Shown: piece after piece, positions 24,286 through 37,900 of the stretch
How positions within the stretch are numbered: position 1 is the stretch's first letter
How the letters are laid out: the number at the start of each line of letters is the position of its first letter
Assembly (NCBI GenBank): GCA_963995505.1
Contig: OZ023181.1
Location: 10,598,221 to 10,662,220 of the forward strand
Length of the DNA: 64,000 bases
DNA from: Hypericum androsaemum
Lineage: Eukaryota > Streptophyta > Magnoliopsida > Malpighiales > Hypericaceae
Direction of reading: 5' to 3'
Position numbers and translations under genes: made by a program
Notes under the pieces: model-generated
What the model saw: only the letters and a program-made list of their open reading frames with translations
What the model was told of the DNA's origin: nothing
Databases searched by the model: none

Positions 24286-27200
24286 AAAGGCAAGATAAGG
24301 CAAGAAAAGTCAGGACAAGGCAATAAAAAGCAAGAAAAGGAAATAAAAGGTAAGAAAAGGCAAGGAAAAAGCAAGAAAAGGCAATATTAGGCAAGAAAAA
24401 GCAATGAAAAATCAAGAAAAGGCAAGGAGAAAGCAAGATAAGGAAAGATTTGGCTAGAAAAGGAAAGAAAGGCCAAGAAAAGGCAAGATAAGGCAAGTTA
24501 CGAAAAGAAAAGGCAAGAAAAGGAAAGATAATAAGGGAAAAAAAGGCAAGAAAAAACAAGATAAGGCAAGAAAAGGCAAGGAAAAGGAAAGATAAGGAAA
24601 GAAAAGGTATGATAAGGCAAGAAAAGGTAAGGAAAAGGGAAGATAAGGCAAGAAAGGCATGATAAGGCAAGAAAATAAAGAAAAGGCGAGAAAAAGGCAT
24701 GACAAGGAAATAAAAGGCAAGAAAATGCAAGGAAAATGTAAGAAATGGCAAGATAGGGCAAGAAAAGGCAATATAGAGCAAGAAAAGGCAAGAGAGGGCA
24801 AGAAAAGGCAAGATAAGGAAAAAGAAGGCTGGAAAAGGCAAGATAAGGCAAGAAATGGTAAGAAAAGGCTAGAAAAGGTAAGGAAAAAGCAAGAAATGGA
24901 AGGAAAAGGAAAGAAAAGGCAAGATAAGGCAAAATAAGGCAAGAAAATGTAAGAGAACGCAAGATAAGGCAAGATAAGGAAAGGAAAAGCAAGCTAAGGA
25001 AAGAAAAATGCAAGGAAAAGGCAAGATAAGGAAAGAAAAGCAAAGAAAAGGCAAGGAAAAGGTAAGAAAAGGCAAGATAAGGCAAGAAAAGGAAAGAAAA
25101 TGCAAGATAAGGCTAGAAAGGCATGATAAGGAAAGAAAAGCTAAGAAAAAGGCATGAAAAGGCAAGATTAGGCAAGAAAAGGCAAGAAAAAGGAAAAAAA
25201 GGTAGGAACATTCAAGAAAAAGCAAGATAAGGCAAGATAAGGAAAGAAAAAGCAAGATAAGGAAAGAAAAATGCAAGGAAAAGGCAAGATGAGGAAAGAA
25301 AAGCAAAGAAAAGGCAAAGAAAAGGCAAGAAAAGGCAAAATAAGGCAAGAAAAGGAAACAAAATGCAAGATAAGGCTAGAAAAGGCATGATAAGGAAAGA
25401 AAAGGCAAGAAAAAGCCAACAAAAAGGCAAGAAAATGTAAGATAACGAAAGAAAAGGAAAGGAAAGAATAGGAAAGGAGAATGTAATATAAGGTAAGAAA
25501 AGGCAAGATAAGGCTAGAAAAGGCAAGAAAAATCAAGAAAAGGCAAGATAGGCAAGATAAGTCAAGAAAAGGTAAGGAAAAAGTAAGATATGGAAAGAAA
25601 AGGCAAGAAAAAGTACGATACTGCAAAAAAAGGCAAGGAAAAGGCAAGATAAGGATAGAAAAGGCATGATAAGGCAAGAAAAAGGCAAGATAAGGATAGA
25701 AAAGATATGATAAGGCAAGAAAGGGGAAGAAAAGGCAAGGAAAAGGTACGATAAGGAATGAAAAGGCAAGAATAGGCAAGATAAGGCAAGAATAGGTAAA
25801 AAAGGCAAGGAAAATGTAAGATAAGGAAAGAAAAGGCAAGATAAGGCAGGAAAAGGCAAGAAAAAGGAATGAAAAGGCAATATAAGGAAAGAAAAGGCAC
25901 GATAAGGCAAGAAAAGCTAGGAAAAGGCAAGGTAAGGAAACAAAAGGCAAGATAACGCAAGAAAAGGAAAGAAAAGCAAGAGAAAGGTAAGGTAAGGGAA
26001 GAAAAGGCAAGACAAGGCAAGAAAAAGCCAGAAAAGACAAGATAAGGCAAGAAAAGGAAAAAAAAGGCAAGGAAAAGGTAAGAAAAGGAATGAAATGCCA
26101 AGAAAAGGCAAGATAAGGCAAGATAAGGAAAGAAAAGGCAAGAAAAGGAATGAAAAGGCAAGAAAAGATAAGATAAGATAAGGCAAGACAAGGCAAGAAA
26201 AGACAAGATAAGGCAAGAAAAGACAAAAAAAATGAGGAAATGTTAAAAAAAGGCAAGAAAGGGCATGAAAAGGCGAGATAAGGAAAGAAAAGGCAAGATG
26301 AGGTAACATAAGGAAAGATAAGGCAAGAAAAGGGAAGAAAAGTCAAGAAAAGGCAAGGTAAGGAAGGAAAAGGCAATGAAAGGTAAGAAAAGGCAAGAAA
26401 ATGCAAGAAAAGGCAAGAAAAGGTATGAAATGCAAGAAAAGGCAAGAACAGGCAAGAAAAGGCAAGAAAATGCAAGAAAATGAAAGATAAGGCAAGTTAA
26501 GGCAAGATAAGGGAAGAAAAGGCAAGATAAGGGAAGATATGGAAAGAAAAGGCATGAAAAGGTGAGATAAGGTAAGAAAAGGAAAAAAAAGGCAAGAAAA
26601 TGCAAGATAAGGAAGGAATAGGCAAGAAAAAGCAAGAAAAGGCAAGATAAGGCAAGAAAATTCAACAAAAGGCAAGATAAGGCAAGAAAAGGTAAGGAAA
26701 AGGTAAGAAAAGGCAAGAAGAGGCAAGAAAAGGCAAGAAGAGGCAAGATAAGGCAAAAAAATGTAAGGAAAAGGCAAGATAAGGCAAGAAAAGGAAAGAA
26801 AAGGCAAGAATAGGTAAGGAAAAGGCAAGATAAGGAAATAAAAGGCAAAAAAAGGTAAGGAAAAGGAAAGATATGGCAAGAAAAAGGCAAGATATGGAAA
26901 GAAAAGGCAAGATAAGGCAAGAAAAAGGCAAGATATGGAAAGAAAAGGCACGATAAGGGAAAAAAGGCAAGAAAAGATAATAAAAGGCAAGAAAAGGCAA
27001 GAAAAAGGAAGATAAGGCAAGAATAGGCAAGAAAAGACAATAAAGGGCAAGAAAAGGTAAGATAAGGCAATTTAAAGGCAAGAAAAGATAATAAAAAGCA
27101 AGAAAAGGCAAGGAAAAAGCAAGATAATGTAAGAAAAGGCAAGAAAAGGCAAGAAAAAGCAAGATAAGATAAGAAAAGGCAAGCAAAATGCAAGATAAGG

Positions 27201-30200
27201 CAAGACATGGCAAGATGAGGCAAGATAAGGCAAGAAAAGAAAAAAAGGACAGGAAAAGGTAAGATAATGAAACAAATGGCAAGAAAAGTCAAGATAAGGC
27301 AAGATGAGGAAAGAAAAGGAAAGATGAGGCAAGAAAGGCAAGACAAGGAAGGAAAAAGCAAGAAAAAGAAAGAAAAGGCAAGATAAGATAAGAAAATTCA
27401 AGAAAAGGCAGGAAAAAGCCAAGATAAGGAAATAAAAGGCAAGATAAGGCAAGATAAGGCAAGATAAGGCAAGAAAAGGCAAGAATAGGCAAGAAAAGGT
27501 AATAAAAGGCAGGGAAAAGAGAAGAAAAGGCAAGAAAAGGCAAGACAAGGCAAGAAAAGGCAAGGAAAATGCAAGATAAGGCAAAAAAAGGCAAGATAAG
27601 GTAAAAAAAGTTAATAAAAGGCAAGAGAAGGAAAGAAAAGGCAAGAAAATGCAAGATAAGGTAAGAAAAGGCAAAGAAAAGGGAAGACAAGGAAAGGAAA
27701 GAAGAAAATATAAGAAAAGGCAAGATAAGGAAAGAAAAGAAGATAAGGCAAGAAAAGGGCAAGATACGGAAAGAAAAGGCAAGATAAGGCAAGATAAAGC
27801 AAGAAAAGGCATGAAATCGCAAGAAAAGGCAAGATAGGGGAAGAAAAGGAATGAAAAGGCAATGAAAAGGCAAGATAGTGAAAGAAAAGGCAAGATAAGA
27901 TAAGAAAAAGTAAGAAAAGGAAAAAAAGGCAAGAAAAGCCAACGAAAAGGCAAGATAAGAAAAGAAAAGGCAAGTTAAGATAAGAATCGGCCAGATAAGG
28001 CAATAAAATGCAAGGAAAAGGAAAGAAAAGGCAAGAAAAGGAAAGATAAGGCAAGGAAAATGCAAGATAAAATAAGAAATGGCAAGTTAAGACAAAAAAA
28101 AGCCAATAAAAGGCAAGATAAGAAAATAAGAGGCAAGATAAGGAAAGAAAAAGCAACAAAAAGGCAAGATAATGCAAGAAAAGGCAAGATAAGGCAAAAA
28201 AAGTTAATAAAAGGAAAGAGAAGGAAAGAAAAGGCAAGATAAGGCAAAATAAGGAAAGAAAAGGTAAAAAAATGCAAAATAAGGCAAGAAAAGGCAAGGA
28301 AAAGGCAAGACAATGAAAGAAAAGAAGATAAGATAGGAAAAGAAAAGATAAGGAAAGAAAAGAAGATAAGATCAGAAAAGGCAAGATAAGGAAAGAAAAG
28401 AAGATAAGGCAAGATAAGGCAAAATAAGGACAGAAAAGGCATGATAAGGCAAGAAAAGGCAAGATAAGGAAAGAAAAGATATGATAAGGCAAGAAAGGTG
28501 AAGAAAAGGCAAGGAAAAGGTAAGATGAGGAATGAAAAGGCAAGAAAAGGCAAGAAAAGGTAGGAAAAGGAAAGAAAAAGCAAGAAAAGGCAAGGAAAAG
28601 GAAAAATAAAGAAAGAAAAGGAAAGGAAAAGGAAAGATAAAGAAAGAAAATGAATGATAAGGCAAGAAAAAGCAAGGAAAAGCAAGATAAGGAAAGGCAA
28701 GATAAGATAAGGCAAGAAAAGGCAAGATACGGCAAGAAAAGATAAGGAAAAGGCAAGATAAGGAGAGAAAAGGCATGGTAAGGCAAGAAAAGGCAAGGAA
28801 AAGTCAAGATAAGAAAAGAAAAGGCAAGATAATGCAAGAAAAGGAAAGAAATGCAAGAGAAAGGTAAGGTAAGGGAAGAAAAGGCAAGATAAGGCAAGAA
28901 AAAACAAGATAAGGCATGAAAAGGAAAAAAAGGCTAGGAAAAGGTAAGAAAAGGAATGAAAAGCCAAGAAAATGCAAGATAAGGAAAGATAAGGAAAGAA
29001 AAAGCAAGAAATGAAAGATAAGGCAAGAAAAGACTAGACAGGCAAGAAAAGGCAAGAAAAGACAAGATAAGGCAAGAAAAGGAAAAAAAAAAGAGGAAAA
29101 GTTAAGAATAGGTAAGAAAAGGCATAAAAAGGCGAGATAAGGTAAGATAAGGAAAGAAAAGCCAAGATGAGGCAAGATAAGAGAAAATAAGGCAAGAAAA
29201 GGGAGGAAAAGATAAGAAAAGGTAAGGTAAGGATGGAAAAGGCAAGAAAAAGTCAGAAAAGGCAAGAAAAGGAAAGAAAAGGCAATGAAAGGTAAGAAAA
29301 GGCAAGAAAATGCAAGAAAAGGCAAGAAAAGGTAAGAAAGGTAAGAAAAGGCAAGAATAGGCAAGATAAGGCAAGAAAAAGGTGAGATATGGAAAGAAAA
29401 GGCAAGAAAATGCAAGAAAATGTAAGATAAGGCAAGATAAGGCAAGATGAGGCAAGAAAAGCAAGATAAGGAAAGAGAAGCCCAGAAAAGGCAAGATAAG
29501 GTAAGAAAAGGCAAGATAAGGAAGGAAAAGGCAAGAAAAAGCAAGAAAAGGCGAGATGAGGCAAGAAAAGTCAACAAAAGGCAAGATCGGGCAAGAAAAG
29601 ACAAGAAAAGGTACGAAAAAGACAAAATTAGGAAAGAAAAGGTAAGAAAAGGCAAGAAAAGGTAAGATAAGGCAAGAAAAGGCAAGAAGAGGCAAGATAA
29701 GGCTTGAAAAGGCAAAAAGAGGTAAGATAAGGCAAGAAAAGGCAAGGAAAAGGCAAGATAAGGCAAGAAAAGGAAAGAAAAGGCAAGAATAGGTAAGGAA
29801 AAGGCAAGATAAGGAAAGAAAAGGAAAAAAAAGGCAAGGAAAAGGCAATATATGGCAAGAAAATGGAAGATAAGGAAAAAAAGGCAAGAAAAGACAATAA
29901 AAAGCAAGAAAAGGCAAGATAAGGGAAGAAAAGGCAAGAAAAGACAATAAAGGGCAAGAAAAGGCAAGAAAAGGTAATATAAGGCAAGGTAAAGGCAAGA
30001 AAATTCAAGAAAAGACAAGGAAAAAGCAAGATAATGAAAGAAAAGGCAAGGAAAAAGCAAGATAAGGCAAGATAAGGCAAGAAAAGGCAAGAAAAGGCAA
30101 GAAAAGGCAAGAAAAAGTAAATAAGACAAGAAAAGGCAAGGAAAATGCAAGATAAGGCAAGACTTGGCAAGAAGAGGCAAGATAAGGCAAGAAAAGGCAA

Positions 30201-33200
30201 AAAGGCAAGGAAAAGGTAAGATAAGTGAAGAAAAGGCAAGAAAAGGAAAGATAAGGCGAGATGAGGAAAGAAAAGGAAAGATGAGGCAAGACAAGGAAGG
30301 AAAAAGCAAGAAAAAGCAAGGTAAGGCAAGATAAGGCAAGAAAATTGAAGAAAAAGCAAGAAAAGGCAGGGAAAAGCCAAGATAAGGAAAGAAAAGGCAA
30401 GATAAGGCAAAAAGGTAAGAAAAGGCAAGAAAAGGTAAGAAAAGGTAAGAAAAGGTAATAAAAGGCAGGGAAAAGGCAAGATAAGCCAAGAAAAGGCAAG
30501 ATAAGCCAAGAAAATGCAATAAAAGGAAAGATAAGGCAAGAAAAGGCAAGGAACATGCAAGATAAGGCAAGAAAAGGCAAGATAAGGCAAAAAACATTAA
30601 TAAATGGAAAACGAAGGAAAGAAAAAGCAAGATAAGGCAAAATAAGGAAAGATAAAGGAAGAAAATGCAAGATATGGCAAGAAAAGTCAAGGAAAAGGCA
30701 TGACAAGGAAAGAAAAGAAGATAAGATAAGAAAAGGCAAGATAAGGAAACAAAAGAAGATAAGGCAAGATAAGGCAAGAAAAGGTAAGAAAAAGGCAAGA
30801 TATGGATAGAAAAGGCAAGAAAAGGCAAGATAAGGCCAGAAAAGGCATAAAATGGCAAGAAAAGGCAAGATAAGGGAAGAAAAGGCAACGAAAAGGTAAG
30901 ATAATGAAAGAAAAGGCAAGATAAGATAAGAAAAAGTAAAAAATAGAAAAAGGCAAGAAAAGCCAACGAAAAGGCAAGATAAGGAAAGAAAAGGCAAGAT
31001 AAGAGAAGAATCGGCCAGATAAGGCAAGTATATGCAAGGAAAATGAAAGAAAAGGCAAGAAAAAGAAAGATAAGGCAAGGAAAAGCAACGAAAAGGCAAG
31101 ATAAGGAAAAAAGATTCAAGATAAGGAAGGAAAAAGCAACGAAAAGGCAAGATAAGGCAAAAAAAGTTAATAAAAGGCAAGAGAAGGAAAGAAAAGATAA
31201 GATAAGGCAAAACAAGGAAAGAAAAGGCAAAAAAATGCAAGATAAGGCAAGAAAATGCAAGGAAAAGGCAAGACAAGGAAAGAAAAGAAGATAAGATAAG
31301 AAAAGACAAGATAAGGAAAGAAAAGAAGATAAGATAAGAAAAGGCCAGATAAGGAAAGAAAAAAGATAAGGCAAGATAAGTACAGAAAAGGCATGATAAG
31401 GCAAGAAAAGGCAAGGAAAAGGCAAGATAAGGAAAGAAAAGATATAATAAGGCAAGAAAGGGGAAGAAAAGGCAAGATGAGGAATGAAAAGATAAGAAAA
31501 GGCAAGAAAAGGCAAGAAAAAGCAAGAAAAGGCAAGGAAAAGGAAAGATAAAGAAAGAAAAGGCAAGGAAAAGGAAAGATAAAGAAAGAAATGGAATGAT
31601 AAGGCAAGAAAAGACAAGACAGGCAAGACAAGGCAAGAAAAGACAAGATAAGGCAAGAAAAGGCAAAAAAATGAGGAAAAGTTAAGAATAAGTAAGAAAA
31701 GGCATAAAAAGGCGAGATAAGGTAAGATAAGGAAAGAAAAGCCAAGATGAGGCAAGATAAGAAAAAATAAGGCATGAAAAGGGAGGAAAAGATAAGAAAA
31801 GGCAAGGTAAGGATGGAAAAGGCAAGAAAAAGCCAGAAAAGGCAAGAAAAGGTAATGAAAGGTAAGAAAAGGCAAGAAAATGCAAGAAAAGGTAAGAAAG
31901 GTAAGAAAAGGCAAGAACAGGCAAGATAAGGCAAGAACAGGCAAGATAAGGCAAGAAAAAGGTGAGATATGGAAAGAAAAGGCAAGATAAGGTAAGAAAA
32001 TGCAAGAAAATGTAAGACAAGGCAAGATAAGGCAAGATGAGGCAAGAAAAGCAAGACAAGGAAAGAGAAGCCATGAAAAGGCAAGATAAGGTAAGACAAG
32101 GCAAGATAAGGAAGGAAAAGGCAAGAAAAAGCAAGAAAAGGTAAGATAAGGCAAGAAATGTCAACAAAAGGCAAGATCAGGCAAGAAAAGGTACGTAAAA
32201 GACAAGATAAGGAAAGAAAAGGTAAGATAAGGCAAGAAAATGCAAGAAAAGGTAAGATAAGGCAAGAAAAGGCAAGATAAGGCTTGAAAAGGAAAAAAGA
32301 GGTAAGATAAGGCAAGAAAAGGCAAGGAAAAGGTAAGATAAGGCAAGAATAGGAAAGAAAAGGAAAGATAAGGAAAAAAAAGTAAGATAAGGAATAAAAG
32401 GCAAGAAAAGACAATAAAAAGTAACAAAAGGCAATAAAGGGCAAGAAAAGACAAGAAAAGACAATAAAGGGCAAGAAAAGGCAAGAAAAGGTAATATAAG
32501 GCAAGGTAAAGGCAAGAAAATTCAAGAAAAGGCAAGGAAAAAGCAAGATAATGAAAGAAAAGGCAAGGAAAAAGTAAGATAATGAAAGAAAAGGCAAGGA
32601 AAAAGCAAGATAATGAAAGAAAAGGCAAGGAAAGGCAAGAAAAAGCAAGATAAGACCAGAAAAGGCAAGGAAAATGCAAGATCAGGCAAGACATGGCAAG
32701 AAGAGGCAAGATAAGGCAAGATAAGGCAAAAAGGCAAGGAAAAGGTAAGATAAGGAAAGAAAAGGCAAGATAAGGCGAGATGAGGAAAGAAAAGGAAAGA
32801 TGAGGCAAGACACGGCAAGACAAGGAAGGAAAAAGCAAGAAAAAGCAAGAAAAGGGAGAAAATTCAAGAAAAAGCAAGAAAAGGCAGGGAAAAGCCAAGA
32901 TAAGGAAAAAAAGGCAAGATAAGGCAAAAAGGGAAGAAAAGGCAAGAAAAGGTAATAAAAGGTAATAAAAGGCAGGGAAAAGATAAGATATGCCAAGAAA
33001 AGGCAAGATAAGGCAAGAAAAGGCAATAAAAGGCAAAAAAAGGCAAGAAAAGGAAAGAAAAGGAAAGATAAGGAAAAATAAGGAAAGAAAAAGAAAGAAA
33101 ATTCAAGATAAGGCAAGAAAAGGCAAGGAAAAGGCAAGACAAGGAAAGAAAAGAAGATAAGATAAGAAAAGGCAAGATAAGCAAAGAAAAGAAGATAAGG

Positions 33201-36200
33201 CAAGATAAGGCAAGAAAAGGCAAGAACATGCAAAATAAGGCAAGAAAGAGGCGTGATATGGAAAGAAAAGGCAAGAAAAGGCAAGAAAATGCAAGGTAAG
33301 GCAAGAAAAGGCAAGAAAAAGCAAGATAAGGCAAGAAAAGGGAAGGAAAAGGCAAGATAAGGAAAGAAAAGGCATGAAAAGGAAAGATAAGGCAAGAAAA
33401 GGCTCGAAAAGGTAAGATAAGTATGGAGAAGGCAAGAAAAAGCAAGAAAAGGCAAGATAATGCAAGAAAAGTTAAGAAAAGGCAAGAAAAGGCAATAAAA
33501 AGGAAGAAAAGGCAATAAAAGGTAAGAAAGTGCAAGGAAAAGGCAAGAAAAAGCAAGATAAGGCAAGAAAAGGTAAGGAAAAGACAAGATAAGGAAAGAA
33601 AATGCAAGAAAAGGAAAGATAAGGCAAGAAAAGGCTCGAAAAGGTAAGATAAGTATGGAGAAGGTAAGAAAAAGCAAGAAAAGGCAAGATAATGCAAGAA
33701 AAGTTAAGAAAAGGCAAGAAAAGGCAATAAAAAGCAAGAAAAGGCAATAAAAGGTAAGAAAAGGCAAGGAAAAGGCAAGAAAAGGAAAGATTAGGTAAGA
33801 AAAGGCAATGAAAATTTAATAAAAGGCAAGGAGAAAGCAAGATAGGGGAAGATAAGGCAAGATAAGGCAAGATATGGCTAGAAAAGGAAAGAAAAGCCAA
33901 GAAAAGGCAAGATAAGGCAAGATACGGAAAAAAAGTCAAGAGAAGGCAAGAAAAGGAAAGATAATAAGGCAAGAAAAGGCAATAAAAGGCAAGAAAAAGC
34001 AAGATAAGGGAAGAAAAAGGAAAGATAAGGAAAGAAAAGGTATGATAAGGCAAGAAAAGGAAAGGAAAAGGCAAGATAAGGCAATAAAAAGGGAAGACAA
34101 GGAAAAAAAAGGCAAGAAAATGCAAGAAATGCAAGATAAGGAAAGAAAAGGAAAGATAGTGCAAGAAAAGGCAAGATAAAGATAAGGCAAGAAAAGGAAA
34201 GAAGAGGGAAAAAATGGAAAGATAAGGCAAGAAAAGGCAATATAAGGCAAGATAAGGCAAGAAATGCAAGAAAATGCAAGCAAAGACAATAAAAGGAAAG
34301 AAAATGCAATATAAGGCAAGAAAAGGAAAGAAGTGGGAAGAAAATGCAAGATAAGGTAAGAAAAGAAAAGAAAAAGTAAGATATGCCAAGGAAAAGACAA
34401 GATAAGGAAAGAAAAGGCATGATAGGGCAAGAAAAGGCAATATAACGTAAGAAAAGTCAAGAAATGCAAGGAAAAGGCAAGATAAAGAAAGAAAAGGCAA
34501 GAAAAGGCAAGAAAGGGCAAGACAAGGCACGAAAAGACAAGATAAGGCAAGAAAAGGCAAAAAAAGGTAAGGAGAATGTAATATAAGGTAAGAAAAGGCA
34601 AGATAAGGCAAGAAAAGGAAAGATAAGGTAAGAAAAGGCAACATAAGGCAAGATAAGGATGGAGAGGCAAGAAAAAGCAAGGAAAGGCAAGAAAAGGCAA
34701 TAAAAAGCTAGAAAAGGAAATAAATGGTAAGAAAAGGCAAGAAAAAGCAGTGAAAATTTAAGAAAAGGCTAGGAGAAATCAAGATAAGGCAAGAAAAAGC
34801 AATGAAAATTTAAGAAAAGGCTAGGAGAAAACAAGAAAAGGCAAGAAAAGGCAAGATAAGGTAAGATATGGCTAGAAAAGGAAAGAAAAGCCAAGAAAGG
34901 GCAAGATATGGCAAGATACGAAAAAAAAGGCAAGAAAAGGAAAGACCAGGCAATAAAAGGCAATAAAAAGCAAGATAAGGCATGGAAAAGGCAAGATATG
35001 GAAAGAAAAGGCAAGGAAATGGCAAGATAAGGCAAGAAAAGAGATGATGAGGCAAGAAAATGAAAGAACAAGGCAAGACAAGGAAAGAAAAGGCAAGAAA
35101 ATGCAAGGAAAATGTAAGAAAAGGCATGAAAAGGCAAGATAGGGTAAGAAAAGGCAAGATAAGAAAAGAGAAGGTAGGAAAAGGCAAGATAGGCAAGATA
35201 AGGCAAGAAATGGTAAGAAAATGCATGAAAAGGCAAGGAAAAAGGAATATATGGAAAGAAAAGGCAAGAAAAGGCAAGATAAGGCATGAAAAGGCCAGAT
35301 AAGGAAAGAAAAAGCAAGATAAGGAAAGAAAAATGAAAGGAAAAGGCAAAATAAGGAAAGAAAAGGCAAGATAAGGCAAGAAAAGGAAAGAAAAGGCAAG
35401 GAAAAGGTAAGAAAAGGCAAGAAAATGCAAGAAAAAGAAAGAAAATGCAAGATAAGGCTAGAAAGGAATGATAAGGAAGGAAAATGAAAGAAAAGGCAAG
35501 GAAAAGGCAAGACAAGGAAAGAAAAGGCAAGAAAATGCAAGAAACGTAAGGAAAATGTAAGATAAGGAAAGAAAACATAAGATAGGGTAAGAAAAGGCAA
35601 GATAGGGCAAGAAAAGGCAAGATAAGGCAAGAAAAGGAAAGGAGAAGGTAATATAAGGTAAGAAAAGGCAAGATAAGGCAAGAAAAAGCAAGAAAAAGCA
35701 AGAAAAAAGAAGATGGGCAAGGAAAAAGTAAGAAAAGAAATGAAAAGCCAAAAAAAGGCAAGATTAGGCAAGATAAGGAAAGAAAAGGCAAGAAAATGAA
35801 AGATAAGGCAAGAAAAGACAAGATAAGGCAAGACAAGGCAAGATAAGGCAAGAAAAGGCAAAACAATGGGGTAGTTAAGAAAAGGCATGAAAAGGCGAGA
35901 TAAGGTAAGATAAGGAAAGAAAAGCCAAGATGAGGCAAGATAAGGAAAGATAAGGAAAGAAAAGGGAAGAAAAAATAAGAAAAGGCAAGGTAAGGAAAGA
36001 AGAGGAAGGAAAAAGCCAGAAAAGGCCAGATAAGGCAAGAAAAGGCAATGAAAGGTAAGAAAAGGCAAGAAAATGCAAGAAAGGGTAAGAAAGGAAAGAA
36101 AAGGCAAGAACAGGCAGGATAAGGCAAGAAAAAGGTGAGATATGGAAAGAAAAGGCAAGATAAGGCAAGAAAATGCAAGATAACGCAAGATAAGGCAAGA

Positions 36201-37900
36201 AAAGGCAAGATGAGGCAAGAAAAGGCAAGATAAGGAAAGAGAAGGCAAGAAAAGGGAAGATAAGGCAAGAAAAGGCAAGATAATGAAGGAAAAGGTAAGA
36301 AAAAGTAAGAAAAGGCAAGATAAGGCAAGAAAAGTCAACAAAAGGCAAGATACGACAACAAAAGGCAAGAAAACATAAGGAAAAGACAACAAAAGAAAAG
36401 GCAAGATAAGGAAAGAAAAGGTAAGAAGAGGCAAGAAAAGGCAAGGAAAAGGCAAGATAAGGCAATAAAAGAAAAGAAAAGGCAAGAATAGGTAAGGAAA
36501 AGGCAAGATTAGGAAAGAAAAGGAAAAAAAAGGAAAGGAAAAGGCAAGATATGGCAAGAAAAAGGCAAGATATGGAAAGAAAAGGCAAGATAAGGCAAGA
36601 TATGGAAAGTAAAGGCAACATAAGGCAAAAAAAGGCAAGAAAAGACAATAAAAGGCAAGATAAGGTAAGAAAAGGGAAGATAAGATAAGATAAGAAAAGG
36701 CAAGAAAAGACAATAAAGGGCAAGAAAAGGCAAGATAAGGCAAGAAAGGGTAAGATAAGGCAAGGTAAAGGCAAGAAAATTCAGGAAAAAGCAAGATAAT
36801 GAAAGAAAAGGCAACAAACGGCAAGAAATAGCAAGATAAGGCAAGAAAAGGCAAGGAAAATGCAAGATAAGGCAAGGCATGGCAAGAAGAGGCAAGATAA
36901 GTCAAGAAAAGGCAAAAATGAAAGCAAAAGACAAGATAAGGAAAGAAAAGGCAAGGTAAGACAAGATGAGGAAATAAAAGGAAAGATAAGGCAAGACAAG
37001 GAAGTAAAAAGCAAGATAAGGCAAGATAAGGCAAGAAAATTCAAGAAAAGTCAAGAAAAGGCAGGGAAAAGCCAAGATAAGGAAAGAAAAGGCAAGATAA
37101 GGCAAGATAAGGCAATAAAAGGCAAGAAAAAGCAAGAAAAGGTAAGAAAAGGTATTAAAAGGCAAGATAAGCAAAGAAAAGGCAGGATAAGGCAAGAAAA
37201 GGCAAGGAAAATGCAAGATAAGGCAAGAAAAGGAAAAATAAGGCAAAAAAAGTTAATAAAAGGCAAGAGAAGGAAAGAAAAGGCAAGGTAAGGTAAAATA
37301 AGGCAAGAAAATGCAAGATAAGGCAAGAAAAGGCAAGGAAAAGGCAAGACAAGGAAAAGGCAAGATATGGAAAGAAAAGGGAAGATATGGAAAGAAAAGG
37401 CAAGATATAGAAAGAAAAGGCAACGAAAAGGCAAGATAATGGAAAGAAAAGGCAAGATAAGGCAAGAAAAGGCAAGATACGGCAAGATACGGCAAAATAA
37501 GGTAAGAAAAAACATGAAATAGCAAGAAAAGGCAAGATAAGGGAAGAAAAGGCAAGATACGGCAAGATAAGGCAAGAAAAGGCATGAAATAGAAAGAAAA
37601 GGCAAGATAAGGGAAGAAAAGGAGAGAAAAGGCAACGAAAAGGCAAGATAATGAAAGAAAAGGCAAGATAAGACAAGAAAAAGTAAGAAAAGGAAAAAAA
37701 GACCAGAAAAGCCAATGAAAAGGAAAGATAAGGAAAGAAAAGGCATGATAAGACAAGATTCGGCCAGATTAGGCAAGGAAAAAGAAAGAATAGGCATGAA
37801 AAGGAAAAATAAGGCAAGGAGAATGCAAGATAAAGTAAGAAAATGCAGGATAAGGCAAACAAAGACAATAAAAGCCAAGATAAGGAAAGACGAGGCCAGA
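24286..37900. repeat. Satellite block 5: higher-order repeats of about 2.5-2.6 and 4.2 kb
   Basis: GTTAAGAATA lies at 29101 and 31681 (offset 2580), with a related GTTAAGAAAA at 35874 (4193). AAGGCAAGGT lies at 29981, 32498 and 36757 (2517, 4259). A more diverged version begins near 26253. The strings following the 29101 and 31681 markers match for about 200 bases with five substitutions and one deletion of about 12 bp, roughly 97% identity by eye. No gene. Confidence 0.85.
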
